From Brassica napus (Eukaryota; Streptophyta; Magnoliopsida; Brassicales; Brassicaceae), in NCBI RefSeq assembly GCF_020379485.1, contig NC_063451.1, forward strand, positions 307,739 through 371,738: 64,000 nt of DNA, read 5' to 3'. Below the pieces are notes generated by a model, which worked only from the letters and a program-made list of their open reading frames with translations, did not search any database and was not told the origin of the DNA. Position 1 is the stretch's first letter. Each line of letters starts with the position of its first letter. This document shows, piece by piece, positions 1 through 10,460 of this stretch. The position numbers and the translations under genes are program-made.

Positions 1-13
1 GAAATGTTCCAAA

Positions 14-1159
14 GTGGCTTATGGAAAATACTATCAAAATTCTGGATTTTTGTTCTTTGATAACCGCTTGTGTGTGCCCCAATGTTCTTTGAGGGAATTG
101 TTTCTCAGGGAATCTCATGGAGGAGGTCTTATGGGACATTTTGGAGTCAAGAAGACATACAAGACAGTTTTTGATCACTTCTACTGGCCAAGCTTGATGA
201 AGGACGTTGAGAGGATTTGTAGCTGATGTGTGATCTGCAAGAAATCCAAAACCAAGACATCTAATCATGGTTTGTATTCGGCTCTACCCATTCCTTCTCA
301 TCTTTGGGTAGATATTTCTATGGATTTTGTTCTTGGTTTGCCTAGGACTAAAACTGGCCAAGACTCCATCTTTGTGGTTGTGGATAGGTTTTCGAAAATG
401 GCTCATTTCATTCCATGTCATAAAACTGATGATGATGATGTGCAAGTTGCTGAATTGTTCTTTAGGGAAATTGTTAGATTGCATGGAATGCCTAAGACCA
501 TTGTCTCTGATCGTGATGCTAAGTTCCTTAGCTATTTTTGGAAAACTTTGTGGTCTAAATTAGGAACCAGATTGATGTTCTCTACGACTTGTCACCCACA
601 AACTGATGGCCAAATTGATGGCCAAACTGAAGTAGTGAATAGAACTTTGTATGCCTTGCTTAGATCATTGGTTAAGAAAAACCTTAAGCTTTGGGAAGAA
701 TGTTTGCCTCATGTTGAGTTTGCTTATAACCATGCTATGCATTCTGCTACTAAGTTCTCTCCTTTTGAAGTCGTTTATGGCTTTAATCCTTTATCTCCAC
801 TTGATCTTTTGTCTTTGCCTTTGAGTGAAAGAGTTAGCATAGATGGCAAAAGGAAAGCAGACACTATCAAGAAGTTACATGAGCAGGTTCATGCAAACAT
901 TGAAGCCAAAACCGAAGGATACAAAAGATATGCCAACAAGAAGAGAAAGGAGGTGATCTTTAAAGAGGGTGATCTTGTTTGGGTTCACTTGAGGAAAGAA
1001 CGGTTTCCAGAAGAAAGAAAGTCGAAACTTATGCCTCGGGTTGATGGTCCATTCCAGATTCTTAGGAAGATCAATGACAATGCTTATCAGCTTGACTTAC
1101 AAGGTAAGTATGATATTTATTCGAGTTTTAATGTATCTGATCTTTCTCCTTTCTTGTAG
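14..1159 (+). pseudogene. gypsy pol fragment: integrase with one in-frame stop
   Basis: Integrase part of a Ty3/gypsy polyprotein, which would join element cDNA into the host chromosome. The N-terminal zinc-binding part shows HGGGLMGHFG and then, after an in-frame TGA at 224-226, CVICKKSK, so the stop falls between the His pair and the Cys pair. The catalytic core follows: first Asp in VDISMDFV, second Asp in VSDRDAKF, Glu in QTEVVNRTL, with the usual HPQTDGQ block (here carrying a small in-frame duplication, [10 protein letters not shown]). The C-terminal part has the [14 protein letters not shown] and [18 protein letters not shown] blocks and ends NVSDLSPFL. No chromodomain is visible. The stop makes this copy defective unless it is read through. 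Confidence 0.85.
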
Positions 1160-1202
1160 ATGATCCAGATTTGTGGACAAATCCTTTTAAAGAAGGAGGG
1201 AA

Positions 1203-2236
1203 TGATGTGCCCCAGTCCTTGGACCAGACCGATCAGAACGTTCCAGACGTCCCAGCTGAGGTTCATCCTACCGATCAGATCAGACAGATCGACCGGGCCG
1301 TCTATCGGCTCGACCCGCGAACGTCCGGATTGGAGCTTCGTCCAGATCCTCGACCAGATGCTCGAACTGACCGAACTGAAGCCCGTCTCTCCCGGCTAAC
1401 TCGACAAGCCAAGACTGATAGCCAAGCCAGACTTGACTTGCATCATGCCAGACTTGAGAAGGATCATGCCAGACTTGAGAAAGATCATGCCAGACTTGAC
1501 TTGGATCATGAGGTTTCACAAAATGATCGAGACTTCTCTCTTTTGGCTCGATTGGCTCATACTGCACGTACCGGCGACCGTACTGATGGGCTGATCGACC
1601 CTTTTGATCAGTTCATGCACTTTGATCAGCCAAATCTCACTAAGGCAAGGATCTTTCACCTTTCTGAAGACATAGGACGCACTTGGTCCAGTCTGGTTCA
1701 TGATCCGGACATGCTGGTTCATACGGACAGTCTCACATCCATCATTCTCCTTACCGCGGTTCATGCTTCAGGATACAACGAATCTGTACAGAAGCCGAAC
1801 AGTCACCTTGTCTAGTCTTATCTCTTTATTTTCGTATTAAAGACTAGATCTAGATCTAGATCTAGTTTTCTATTTAATTTCTAGATCTACAAAACTCTAT
1901 AAGTATGAAACTCTTTCATTTTAATAAATGAGAAATCGATTTTGTCTAAAGTTTGAGTTAAACTCTTTGTTCTTTGTTTAAGAACTTGTCTTGTTTCTTG
2001 GTGAGTCATATCCAAGTAAACATTTCCTCAAATCGTTGGTCTTGTGAGTCATATCAAGCAATGACAAGAGATTCTTCATTTGGTGGACTTGTGAGTCATA
2101 TCAAGCACCATCTGAAGTCGGGAATATCGAAGGCCACTCCGCAACCTTCGTGTGACCCTTCAATCCATCCAGTTCTCCATCTGGAGTTCATATCCAAATC
2201 TGATCCATTCGAGTGAGCCGGTCTTAGGGTCCTTCA
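1203..2236 (+). repeat. probable 3' LTR of the gypsy element
   Basis: About 1.03 kb between a purine tract and LINE sequence, beginning TGATG and ending in CA. It contains repeated GACCGATCAGA-type motifs near its start, a 21-bp tandem repeat, a run of AGATCT hexamers (about 1845-1864), and a possible TATA element CTATAAGTA near 1907. The long open frame across its left half has biased composition and looks like chance. The 5' LTR is not in the window, so identity and exact ends cannot be checked here. Confidence 0.6.
1442..1510 (+). repeat. 21-bp tandem repeat in the LTR
   Basis: Three near-identical units of the form CATGCCAGACTTGAGAAGGAT run head to tail, with a fourth diverged unit at the edge. 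They lie upstream of the possible TATA element of the LTR. They could act as a promoter-proximal repeat, but nothing in the sequence proves a role. Confidence 0.8.
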
Positions 2237-2240
2237 CTTC

Positions 2241-2983
2241 CCCCCCCCCAGGATTAGGCGTTGTTCCTCTCTTCCCCTGGGTGTTCTGGACTCTATGGAC
2301 AAACAGAAACAAGCTACTCTTTAAAAACAAAGAGTTTACCGTAGAAGAATCTGTGCTAAAAATAATACAGGATGCTAGGGCCTGGAAAATAGCGCATGAC
2401 TCAATCACACCCCAAAAAATGCCACAGTATGTGGATCATAAGCAACTGAACTCTAATGTACAACTGGATATGCCTCCATCTCTTGCAGGTACCAACGTTT
2501 GGAGTGCCTACTCAGATGCCACATGGAACGCTAGTTCTGGCAACTGCGGTATGGGATGGCACTTCAGTGATCCCACATCTGCACCAGCAGGAACCTTCTC
2601 TTCAACTCGCCGCTCTGTTTCCTCAGCCCTTGTAGCAGAGGCATTGGCGTTAAGAGCTGCAGTTTCATCAGCAGCTGACCGTGGTATTGACTCCCTTAGG
2701 GTCTTCTCAGACTCTAAAAGTCTCATCACACTTCTTTCCACCAAGAAGAACAATTTTTGGATTCAGGGACTACTCTCTGATATCCATTCTCTATCCAAAA
2801 CCTTTAGGAACTTGTTTTTTATTTTCATCCCGTGTGTGGGAAATGTTTTGGCTGATACTCTTGCTAAAACAGCCTTAGTCTCTTTATCTAGCTCTCCTCT
2901 GTTGGATGAGTAAATTACTCTGTTTCGTTTTCGTTTGATTTATAATTCAAGTATGGTTCGCACAAAAAAAAAAGAAAAAAAAG
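2241..2983 (+). mobile_element. LINE 3' fragment ending in poly(A)
   Basis: The reading frame to 2913 is the C-terminal end of an L1-type LINE ORF2. It has the tryptophan-rich block PWVFWTLWTNRNKLLF, then an RNase H-like domain with Asp in YSDATWN, Glu in LVAEALALRAA, Asp in RVFSDSKSLI and a last acidic residue in NVLADTLAK. A short 3' UTR and a broken A-run at about 2964-2983 follow. No endonuclease or reverse transcriptase remains. The left edge abuts the gypsy LTR, so the missing 5' part is either truncated or displaced beyond the LTR element. Confidence 0.8.
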
Positions 2984-3629
2984 GAAAGGATGGTAATGTT
3001 TTGGATGTTAACTATGTTTTAGAAACTTTGAAGTGATTTTTAATGAAAGTTTTTTGCTTTATGTTGATATGAAAGGCTCATTTCTAATAAAGATGGTAGT
3101 GTTGGATGGAACTGATATTAACTATGTTTTAGAAACTTCTTAGCTTTATGCTGATATGAACTCATTTTTAACATTTCATTTGTGTAAAGAAAGGTTGTGC
3201 TGGATACAACTGACTTTAGCTTCTCTGCTGTATAGTAATAATTCAGTTACATTTCTATTAGCTTTATATCAGATCTGGAAATAGCTGCAAGTTAGCTTGG
3301 GTATTGCTGTCTGGCTGAATAGCTTGTGGTTTTTTTTTAAATCAAGTGTTAGTAGGAACTGTTTGTGGGCTTTAGGTTTTGGTGTGATTATAAAAATCAG
3401 TTCTGGACTTGCTTCTACTTTGTTCCTTCTCCGAGTTTGATATCTTGAATCATTGGAAAGGCTCCATAAAAAATTTGGTCATAGGTGGTTATAAGATCAT
3501 GTACAAAGTATGTTGCTAGACTAGAATCTTTGTTGAGAACAATATGTTTAGTTTCTTTGTTTGTTTCTGACGTTTTGAATCTTAGTGAATTCAGTTTTTA
3601 ATTGTCAAGAACTTTCTCTTCTTTCAGAA
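2984..3629 (+). other. probable 5' UTR intron of the SAP pseudogene
   Basis: No coding signal. AT-rich, with imperfect repetition of ACTATGTTTTAGAAACTT at about 3008 and 3120. It ends in a good acceptor (TTCTCTTCTTTCAG at 3614-3627) three bases before the SAP start codon. Plant SAP genes commonly have an intron in the 5' UTR, so this is most likely its remnant, with the LINE inserted upstream or within it. Confidence 0.5.
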
Positions 3630-4029
3630 ATGGACTACGACAATAAAGGATGCCAAAGCCCACCCGAAGGTCCAAAGCTATGCATCAACAACTGCGGTTT
3701 CTTCAGAAGCGACGCCACAATGAACATGTGTTTCAACAGGAACAGGGTGCTAAGCTTTTGCATCTGCACTGTCTGGATCATCCAGCAACATCCTAAAGGA
3801 AACCTTCACTGCTACGTTGGTTGATGCTGAAACCAAAACCGCCGAGCCAATGGCTGTCTCTGTACAGCCATCCCCTGTCGTTGAAGAGGTAGTAGCACCA
3901 GCAGCAAAACCAAAGGAAGGACCAAGCCGATGTACTACTTGCAACAAACGGGTTGGTTCGCTGTGGTGACCTCTTCTGTGGGACACACCGCTATGCAGAC
4001 ATACATAACTGCTCTTTCAATTACCATGT
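3630..4029 (+). pseudogene. A20/AN1 zinc-finger stress-associated protein (SAP) pseudogene, 5' part
   Basis: SAP proteins carry an A20 and an AN1 zinc finger and act in stress responses, some as ubiquitin-binding or ligase factors. The start ([18 protein letters not shown], then INNCGFF) is the A20 finger and resembles Arabidopsis SAP2 as I recall it. About eight codons after MNMC are missing, removing the second Cys pair of A20. Two extra bases near AAGCTTTTGCATC shift the frame. Further on, homology returns in other frames (KPKEGPSRCTTCNKRVG, then CGDLFCGTHRYADIHNCSF), with another deletion that removes the middle Cys pair of AN1. At 4029 the gene is cut by a CACTA element and resumes at 6245. 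It cannot encode a working SAP. Confidence 0.9.
4027..4029 (+). repeat. possible 3-bp TSD of CACTA-1 (TGT)
   Basis: TGT lies directly before the CACTA terminus at 4030, and TGT also occurs at 6241-6243 where SAP sequence resumes. Three bases is the standard CACTA target duplication, but because the right terminus of the element is missing this match may be chance. Confidence 0.5.
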
Positions 4030-6240
4030 CACTACAAGAAAACACATGCTTAACGACGAAAATTAACGAGGAAAAACAATCCTCGTAAATTTGCGTCGAG
4101 TTTACAACGAATTTACGTGAAAAACTAAAGTCATCGTTATTTCCTCGTAACGTAACGACAAAACTGTTTCGTCGTAAAGTGGATGTAATTTTACGAGTAT
4201 TTTACGAAGAAAAACTATTTTCTCGTAAATACGACGTAAACTTTGCGTGGTATTTACGAGGGAATAGTTTACGTGTATTTAGCGAGGAAATTTTTGAATC
4301 CACCAACTTTATAGGTGTTACACGTTTTTTTTTGCCCACCTAATTAATTTTCGTCGTAAATTCATAGCAAAATTACAACTACCAGATTCGAATTTTCCTA
4401 TAAATATGGATGTTTGAACATCATTTTAAACACACCAACAACAAAAAACGTGAAAGAAAAAAAAATGGCTGGCTCCGGGACTATTTACGAGTTGCGGAAG
4501 TGGATGTATATGCATAGAGATGCTAACGGGAGAGTGACGAAAGAATACCTTGCGGGTCTGGAGACATTTATGCATCAAGCAGATTCAACACCGCTCGCCC
4601 AAGAAAGTGGTAAGATGTTCTGTCCTTGTCGGAAATGCAACAATTCGAAACTGGCAAACCGTGAAAATGTTTGGAAGCATTTAATAAATAGAGGTTTCAC
4701 GGCAAATTACTATATCTGGTTTCAACATGGAGAAGGTTTTAATTATGATCAGAATGAAGCTAGTAGTAGTAATAGCAATTTTCAGGAAAAAGAACCGGTT
4801 GATCATCATTTGCATAATGAACATAGTTACCATCAGGAGGAGATGGTAGATTATGATAGGGTTCATGATATGGTAGCTGATGCATTCGTAGCTCATGATG
4901 AAGATGAAGAACCTAATATAGATGCAAAAAAGTTTTACGAAATGTTAAACGCGGCGAATCAACCACTTTACAGTGGTTGTAGAGAAGGTCTCTCTAAATT
5001 GTCGTTAGCTGCTAGAATGATGAATATTAAAACTGATCACAATCTACCTGAAAGTTGCATGAACGAATGGGCGGACTTGTTTAAAGAGTATTTGCCGGAA
5101 GACAATGTGTCTGCTGATTCTTATTATGAGATTCAGAAACTGGTTTATAGTCTTGGGTTGCCTTCGGAGATGATAGATGTTTGCATCGACAACTGCATGA
5201 TCTATTGGGGAGATGATGAGAAGCTAGAAGAATGTCGATTCTGCAAGAAGCCATGATTCAAGCCGCAAGGACGGGGACGTAATAGGGTACCGTACCAAAG
5301 GATGTGGTACCTACCAATTACAGACAGATTGAAAAGATTGTATCAATCAGAGCAGACTGCTGGAAAGATGAGATGGCATGCCGAGCATACTCAGACGGAT
5401 GGTGAGATGACTCATCCATCAGATGCAAGAGCCTGGAAACATTTCAACAAAGTACATCCAGATTTCGCTAGCAATATCCGGAATGTGTATCTCGGATTAT
5501 GCACAGATGGATTTAGTCCGTTCGGAATGTCAGGGAGACAATATTCATTGTGGCCAGTCTTTCTTACTCCATACAACCTGCCACCGGAGATGTGCATGCA
5601 ACGGGAGTTACTATTCTTGACCATATTAATACCTGGTCCGAACCATCCAAAAAGGTCCCTGGATGTTTTCCTACAACCACCGATAAAAGAGTTGAAGGAC
5701 TAGTGGTCAACAGGGGTGAGGACGTATGACTGTTCAACGAAGACGAATTTTACGATGCGAGCGATGCTTTTGTGGACCATAAGTGATTTCCCTGCCTATG
5801 GGATGTTGTCTGGATGGACTACACATGGGAGATTAGCTTGTCCATATTGTAATGGAACGACAGATGCGTTTCAACTGAAGAATGGTAGGAAGACAAGTTG
5901 GTTTGATTGTCACCGTCGATTTCTTCCCATTGGCCATCCTTACCGAAGAAACAAGAATTTGTTTAGGCACAAAAGGGTTGTGAGAGACACTCCTCCTCCA
6001 TATCTAACTGGAGAACAAATTGAAGCGCAAATCGACTACTACGGAGCTAACGAAACAGTTCGTTGGGGTGGTAATTGGCATGTCCCTCGTAATATGCCAG
6101 ATTCTTACGGTGTTCATCACAACTGGCACAAGAAGAGTATATTTTGGGAGTTGCCATATTGGAAGGATCTTCTTCTGCGCCACAACCTCGATGTGATGCA
6201 TATAGAGAAGAATTTCTTTGAGAACATCATGAATACAACA
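4030..6240 (+). mobile_element. CACTA-1: right-truncated En/Spm-type transposon inside the SAP pseudogene
   Basis: It begins with the CACTA terminal repeat CACTACAAGAAAACACATGC, followed by subterminal repeats of the AACGACGAAAATTAACGAGG and TTTACGACG type to about 4310. A TATA-like CTATAAATA near 4400 precedes a tnpD-like reading frame. The element stops in mid-transposase at about 6240, with no subterminal repeats and no right terminal repeat, and SAP exon sequence follows at once. So at least the right half is deleted. It is distinct from CACTA-2: the subterminal motif differs and the transposase is clearly diverged. Confidence 0.88.
4465..6240 (+). pseudogene. tnpD-like CACTA transposase fragment (Transposase_21 family)
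   Basis: One frame runs from ATG 4465 (MAGSGTIYELRKWMYMHRD), a transposase-associated N-terminal domain with the Cys motif CPCRKCNNSK, into the Transposase_21 core (MWYLPITDRLKRLYQSE, YLGLCTDGFSPFG, LWTISDFPAYGMLSGW, CHRRFLPIGHPYR, LDVMHIEKNFFENIMNT). Two in-frame stops interrupt it: TGA 5254-5256, where the related copy in this window has Arg, and TAG 5701-5703. It then ends at the SAP junction. The downstream DUF4218 and DUF4216 parts are absent. Start choice: first ATG after the TATA-like box and an A-rich leader. Confidence 0.87.
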
Positions 6241-6310
6241 TGTTGCTGAACAAGAAGCTATAGCTAAAGCAAACCCGGTTGTGAAGGCAGAGAAGCTTGA
6301 CAAAATCTGA
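6241..6310 (+). pseudogene. SAP pseudogene, 3' end of coding sequence
   Basis: Directly after CACTA-1 the frame from 6245 reads AEQEAIAKANPVVKAEKLDK and one more residue to TGA at 6308-6310, the conserved C-terminus of plant SAP proteins. Together with 3630-4029 it shows the transposon entered the last part of the coding region, splitting a Val codon. The following 6311-6441 and 15119 onward read as its 3' UTR, itself split by CACTA-2. Confidence 0.9.
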
Positions 6311-6438
6311 AACTGTTTTCAGGTACACCTATGTTTCCTTCGTCCTGTATGTGTCTGGTTTAAGGTGTCGAAGAACAAAATCGTGTGTTGATCTTTAGCT
6401 TCTTCCATTCTCTCTGTGGTGTGAAACTTTCTATTATC

Positions 6439-6441
6439 TTG
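6439..6441 (+). repeat. TSD of CACTA-2, left (TTG)
   Basis: TTG immediately left of the CACTA terminus; its partner is at 15116-15118. Confidence 0.9.
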
Positions 6442-6459
6442 CACTACAAGAAAACAGCG

Positions 6460-6750
6460 GTATTCTGACGGACATTCCGACGGAAAATGAAATCCTCGGA
6501 ATATCCCGAGGAATTTCCGAGGAAACACAAAATTTGGTTTCCTCGGAATATACCGACGGAATTCCAAGGAAATATTAATCCATCGGAATATTCTTATGGA
6601 ATACCGAGGAAAAATGTATTCCTCGGAAAAAACCGATGAATTCCGAGGATATATTATAGCCGTTAGAGAGCCGTTGGGGGTTTTAAAAATTCCGAGGAAA
6701 TTCCGACGAACTAGTCGTTGGCGTCGGAATTCCGTTGGAATTTCCTCGGA
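6460..6750 (+). repeat. left subterminal repeats of CACTA-2
   Basis: Multiple direct and inverted copies of a motif around TTCCGAGGAAA / TTTCCTCGGAAT and its variant TTCCGACGGAA. In En/Spm elements such subterminal repeats bind the small TnpA protein that brings the ends together. The same motif family fills 14620-15090 and reappears in the internal tandem repeats. Confidence 0.85.
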
Positions 6751-6769
6751 CTGTCGGTAGGATTTCAAC

Positions 6770-6780
6770 TATAAATACAA
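6770..6780 (+). promoter_or_regulatory. TATA box of the CACTA-2 tnpD gene
   Basis: CTATAAATA lies just after the left subterminal repeats and about 90 bases before the start codon at 6863, with a pyrimidine-rich leader between. CACTA-1 has the same arrangement near 4400. Confidence 0.6.
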
Positions 6781-6862
6781 GCACCCCTCTTCCTCTTCAT
6801 TCACTCCATATCTTCATCCTCCCTCTTACTCTCTTTACACACGAATTTGATTCATAAAAACC

Positions 6863-9800
6863 ATGTCTTCTTCAAATTATTTTCGTTCTTGGATCGATCG
6901 ACCTCATTTGGATCCGAACACGAGATTGCTTACGGAAGAATACCAACGAGGTATAACCGAATTCATGGAGTTAGTTCACCGAAAACCGGAAGCAAAAACA
7001 GGTATGTTAAGATGTCCTTGCTCTAATTGTAAAAATAGAAAGGTTATTAAAGAGTGGGATGTTTGGACTCATCTATATTTGAGTGGGTTTACACGAAGTT
7101 ACAAAATTTGGTATCATCATGGGGAAACTGATTATGAACATGGTAGTACTAGCGAACCTCAGCCAGCGGTTAGATTAGAAGAACCAATTAGAACGGATGT
7201 AGATTATGGTGTAGGTACTGAGCAGATGGTAAATGATCATTTTAGAGGGGAAGATTTACCCAATGCACAAGCTAGGAGATTTTATGATATGTTGGATGCT
7301 GGAAAGCAACCATTGTACGAAGGTTGCAGAGATGGTCATTCAGCTTTATCATCTGCTACAAGATTGATGGGCATTAAAACAGATTATAATTTGGCTGAAG
7401 ACTGTGTGGATGCGATTGCTGATTTTGTAAAAGGTATTATACCCGAGGATAATGTAGCTCCTGGTTCATACTACGAGGTTCAGAAACTCGTAGCTGGTCT
7501 TGGTTTATCGTATCAGGTAATAGATGTATGCAGCGACAACTGCATGATTTATTGGAGGGCGGATGAACAGCGGGTTACATGCAAATTTTGTGGAAAGCCT
7601 CGTTATAAAGATACGAGTGGAAGAGTTCCAGTGCCATATAAAAGGATGTGGTATTTGCCTTTGATGGAAAGGTTGCAGAGGTTGTATCTGTCTGAACGCA
7701 CAGCGCAACCAATGAGATGGCATGCGGAGCACTCAACAGATGGTGAGATCAGACATCCTTCAGATGCAAAAGCGTGGAAGCATTTCCAATCAAAGTATCC
7801 CGACTTTGCGTATGAGAGAAGAAATGTCTACCTTGGATTATGTACTGATGGTTTCAGCCCGTTTGGCAAGAGTGGAAGACAATATTCTCTATGGCCCGTC
7901 ATTCTTACACCATACAACCTACCCCCGAACTTGTGCTTGCGACGAGAGTTTTTGTTTCTCTCGATTCTCGTTCCCGGACCAGAGCATCCTAAGAGATCAC
8001 TTGATGTGTTTCTTCAGCCACTAATATATGATTTGCAACAACTATGGGCTCAAGGTGCTGAAACATACGATGTTTCGTGTAAAGAAAACTTTCAAATGCG
8101 GGCAGTACTAATGTGGACAATAAGTGATTTTCCAGCATATGGTATGTTATCTGGATGGACAACGCATGGAAGGCTATCATGTCCATATTGTCAAGATAAC
8201 ACTGATGTTTTCCAACTAAAACACGGAAGAAAAACATGTTGGTTTGACTGTCACAGGAGATTCCTACCACCTGATCATCCATATCGTAGGAGTAGGAATT
8301 TGTTTACGAAGAACAAGAGGGTGTTTGACAGTCCACCTCCGGAAATTTGTGGGAAAGATTTGAAGACACAACTAAGAGATTTTGGTGCAGAAATGACGCC
8401 AGACGTCGGTGGACATGAGCGTTTTCCGGTAGATGCTGTTGGAGACCTACATTGGCACAAAAAAAGTATTTTCTGGGATCTGCCATACTGGGAGGATCAT
8501 CTGCTAAGGCATAATTTAGATGTCATGCATATTGAGAAGAACTTTTTTGACAATCTCATGAACACGATCCTTAATGTTCAAGGTAAAACAAAGGATAATT
8601 TAAAGTCAAGACTGGATTTAGTCGATATATGTGCTCGTTCAGAACTTCATGTTGATGAGAATGGTAGGGCTCCTTTTCCCATATACCGACTTGATGCAGA
8701 GGGAAAAGATGCGTTCTTTGATTGGATTTCAAACGATGTGGAATTTCCAGACGGTTACGCAAATTACTGGCTTGAAAAGCCACGATTGACATGTAATGAT
8801 GCAGCGCCTCCTTCTATTTGCCTTCAAGGAACTATTACCACGAAATGTTCATGAAGCAATTGCAGGGATAAGTGGTTTCTTCCGCGATTTATGCACGAGA
8901 TCAGTGACTCATGAAGGTATTGAAAATTTGAAGACTAACATAGCCGTGATTCAGTGCAACCTTGAGAAGATATTTCCTCCCTCATTTTTCGATGTTATGG
9001 AGCATCTTGTTATTCACCTGGCAAGAGAATTGGAACTTGGTGGTCCTGTGCAGTATAGATGGATGTATCTGTATGAGCGGTATATGTTCCATTTGAAGAA
9101 GATGGTGAAAAATTTAAGTAGGGTGGAAGGTTCTATAGTCGCACAGATGATCAATGAAGAAACTTCAAACTTTGCCGAGTACTACTTTCCAGCAGAAGTT
9201 CAGACCAAAAACAGAAGACCTGCTCGGCATGATGATAGAGGCGAACGGGCAACATATCATGTTACGGTTCCAGACATTTTCACAGACGTTGGACGACTTA
9301 GCGGAAAACCAAAGGACCGTCGACTTACTGAGCAGGAGCGCAGTAATTTGCAAACATATTTGCTCACCAACTGCGAAGATGTTCTTCAATATGAGAGGTA
9401 AATAAATTAGCTTACAAATTTTTATTTTAACAAGTTGAAATTTAAATCTTAATTAATTAAATTATTGTCATCATATGTACAGGATTTTCATGGCAGAAAA
9501 GCGGTTCGAATATAGATACGCCATAGAGGACGAGCTAGAAGAAATGAAGCAGAGAGAATTTTCTGGATGGATGTTTACTTATGTGAGTGCTTTAAACAAA
9601 TTAAAATATCATTTATCACATATTTATACTAATTCACATTTATTGATATAACATATATATGTGCTATTAATATAGGTGTCTGCTGGTTTGGTCAGAGGTG
9701 AAACATTTGACGATTGGATACGCGAGATGGTCGTTGGATCAAAATTTGTTGTGAAGTCATATCCGAGATTTTGTACTCGAGGATATGCATTCACAACTCA

Positions 9801-10446
9801 GAAGAGGAGACGTTCGAGTACGACTTATGATGCTGGCGTTTGTTCTGCATCAGGAGATGATGTATACTACGGACACATACGTGAGATTTTGGAAATCAAG
9901 TATTTGGGCATGGTTGGATTGCGCTGTACTGTTTTCTATTGTGATTGGCACGACAACACTCTAGATCGAGGTGTGAGAACAGATGCATTTGGTGTTACAT
10001 CAGTAAATTCGAGGCGAAAGCTGCAATATTATGATCTTTTCATTCTTGCTTCTCAGGCCGATCAGGTAATTAAATGTTAATTATTTAGAATAATTCATCA
10101 TCATGTGTATTAATTTATAATTTTACTAATAATTTTTTTAATGTTACAGGTTTGTTATATCAAGTACCCCCGGGTAAGGAACAGAGATGATCCATGGGTT
10201 ACTGTTACAAAACTCAACCCGAGAGGCCGAGTTCAGGGAAGTTCTGAGCTGGAAGACCCACTACAACCAAGCACATCCAGCAACTTAAGTGCAGCAGAAG
10301 ATTTAGCTGGAGTTGGCCTTGTAGTCGATTTAACCGACTTCGGAGAGGAAGCCGTCGTTCACGTAGATGATGAACCAGTGATTGGAGAGTTTCACCAAGA
10401 TCCAGATTCAGATTCATCTGGTGATGATGACTCGAAAATAGACTAG
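6863..10446 (+). pseudogene. tnpD-like CACTA transposase gene, four exons, with frameshift and stop
   Basis: Transposase of the Transposase_21 family that cuts CACTA ends. Start MSSSNYFRSWIDRPHLDPN at 6863. Order: transposase-associated domain with CPCSNCKNRK, Transposase_21 core (MWYLPLMERLQRLY, LGLCTDGFSPFG, LWPVILTPYNLPP, DVMHIEKNFFDNLMN), then DUF4218 (LLPRNVHEAIAGISGFFRDL, GPVQYRWMYLYERYMF) and DUF4216 (VNSRRKLQYYDLFILA). Near 8763-8796 a deletion of a few dozen bases after FPDGYA changes the frame, and a TGA at about 8783 replaces the Cys of KSHDC. Introns with GT-AG ends: 9398-9482, 9583-9675, 10066-10149. The last exon ends in an acidic tail at 10446. The gene is nearly complete but cannot give full-length protein. 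Confidence 0.88.
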
Positions 10447-10460
10447 CATCAACTTTTTTA

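Larger units (their letters stand above)
1..2236 (+). mobile_element. Ty3/gypsy LTR retrotransposon, 3' half
   Basis: The window opens inside the pol gene of a plus-strand gypsy element. Zinc-binding and catalytic integrase motifs are followed by a short C-terminal tail, a purine-rich tract (about 1189-1202, AAAGAAGGAGGGAA) and then what looks like the 3' LTR from TGATGTGCCCC at 1203 to about 2236. The 5' LTR, gag, protease and reverse transcriptase lie outside the window. The LTR appears to end directly against LINE coding sequence, which suggests insertion into an older LINE. The right boundary is inferred from a TG...CA pair and could be off by some tens of bases. Confidence 0.8.

Noticed and set aside
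1171..1815. 214-codon frame after the gypsy integrase
   Set aside because: It starts before and runs through the LTR and a 21-bp tandem repeat; composition is biased and no domain is visible.
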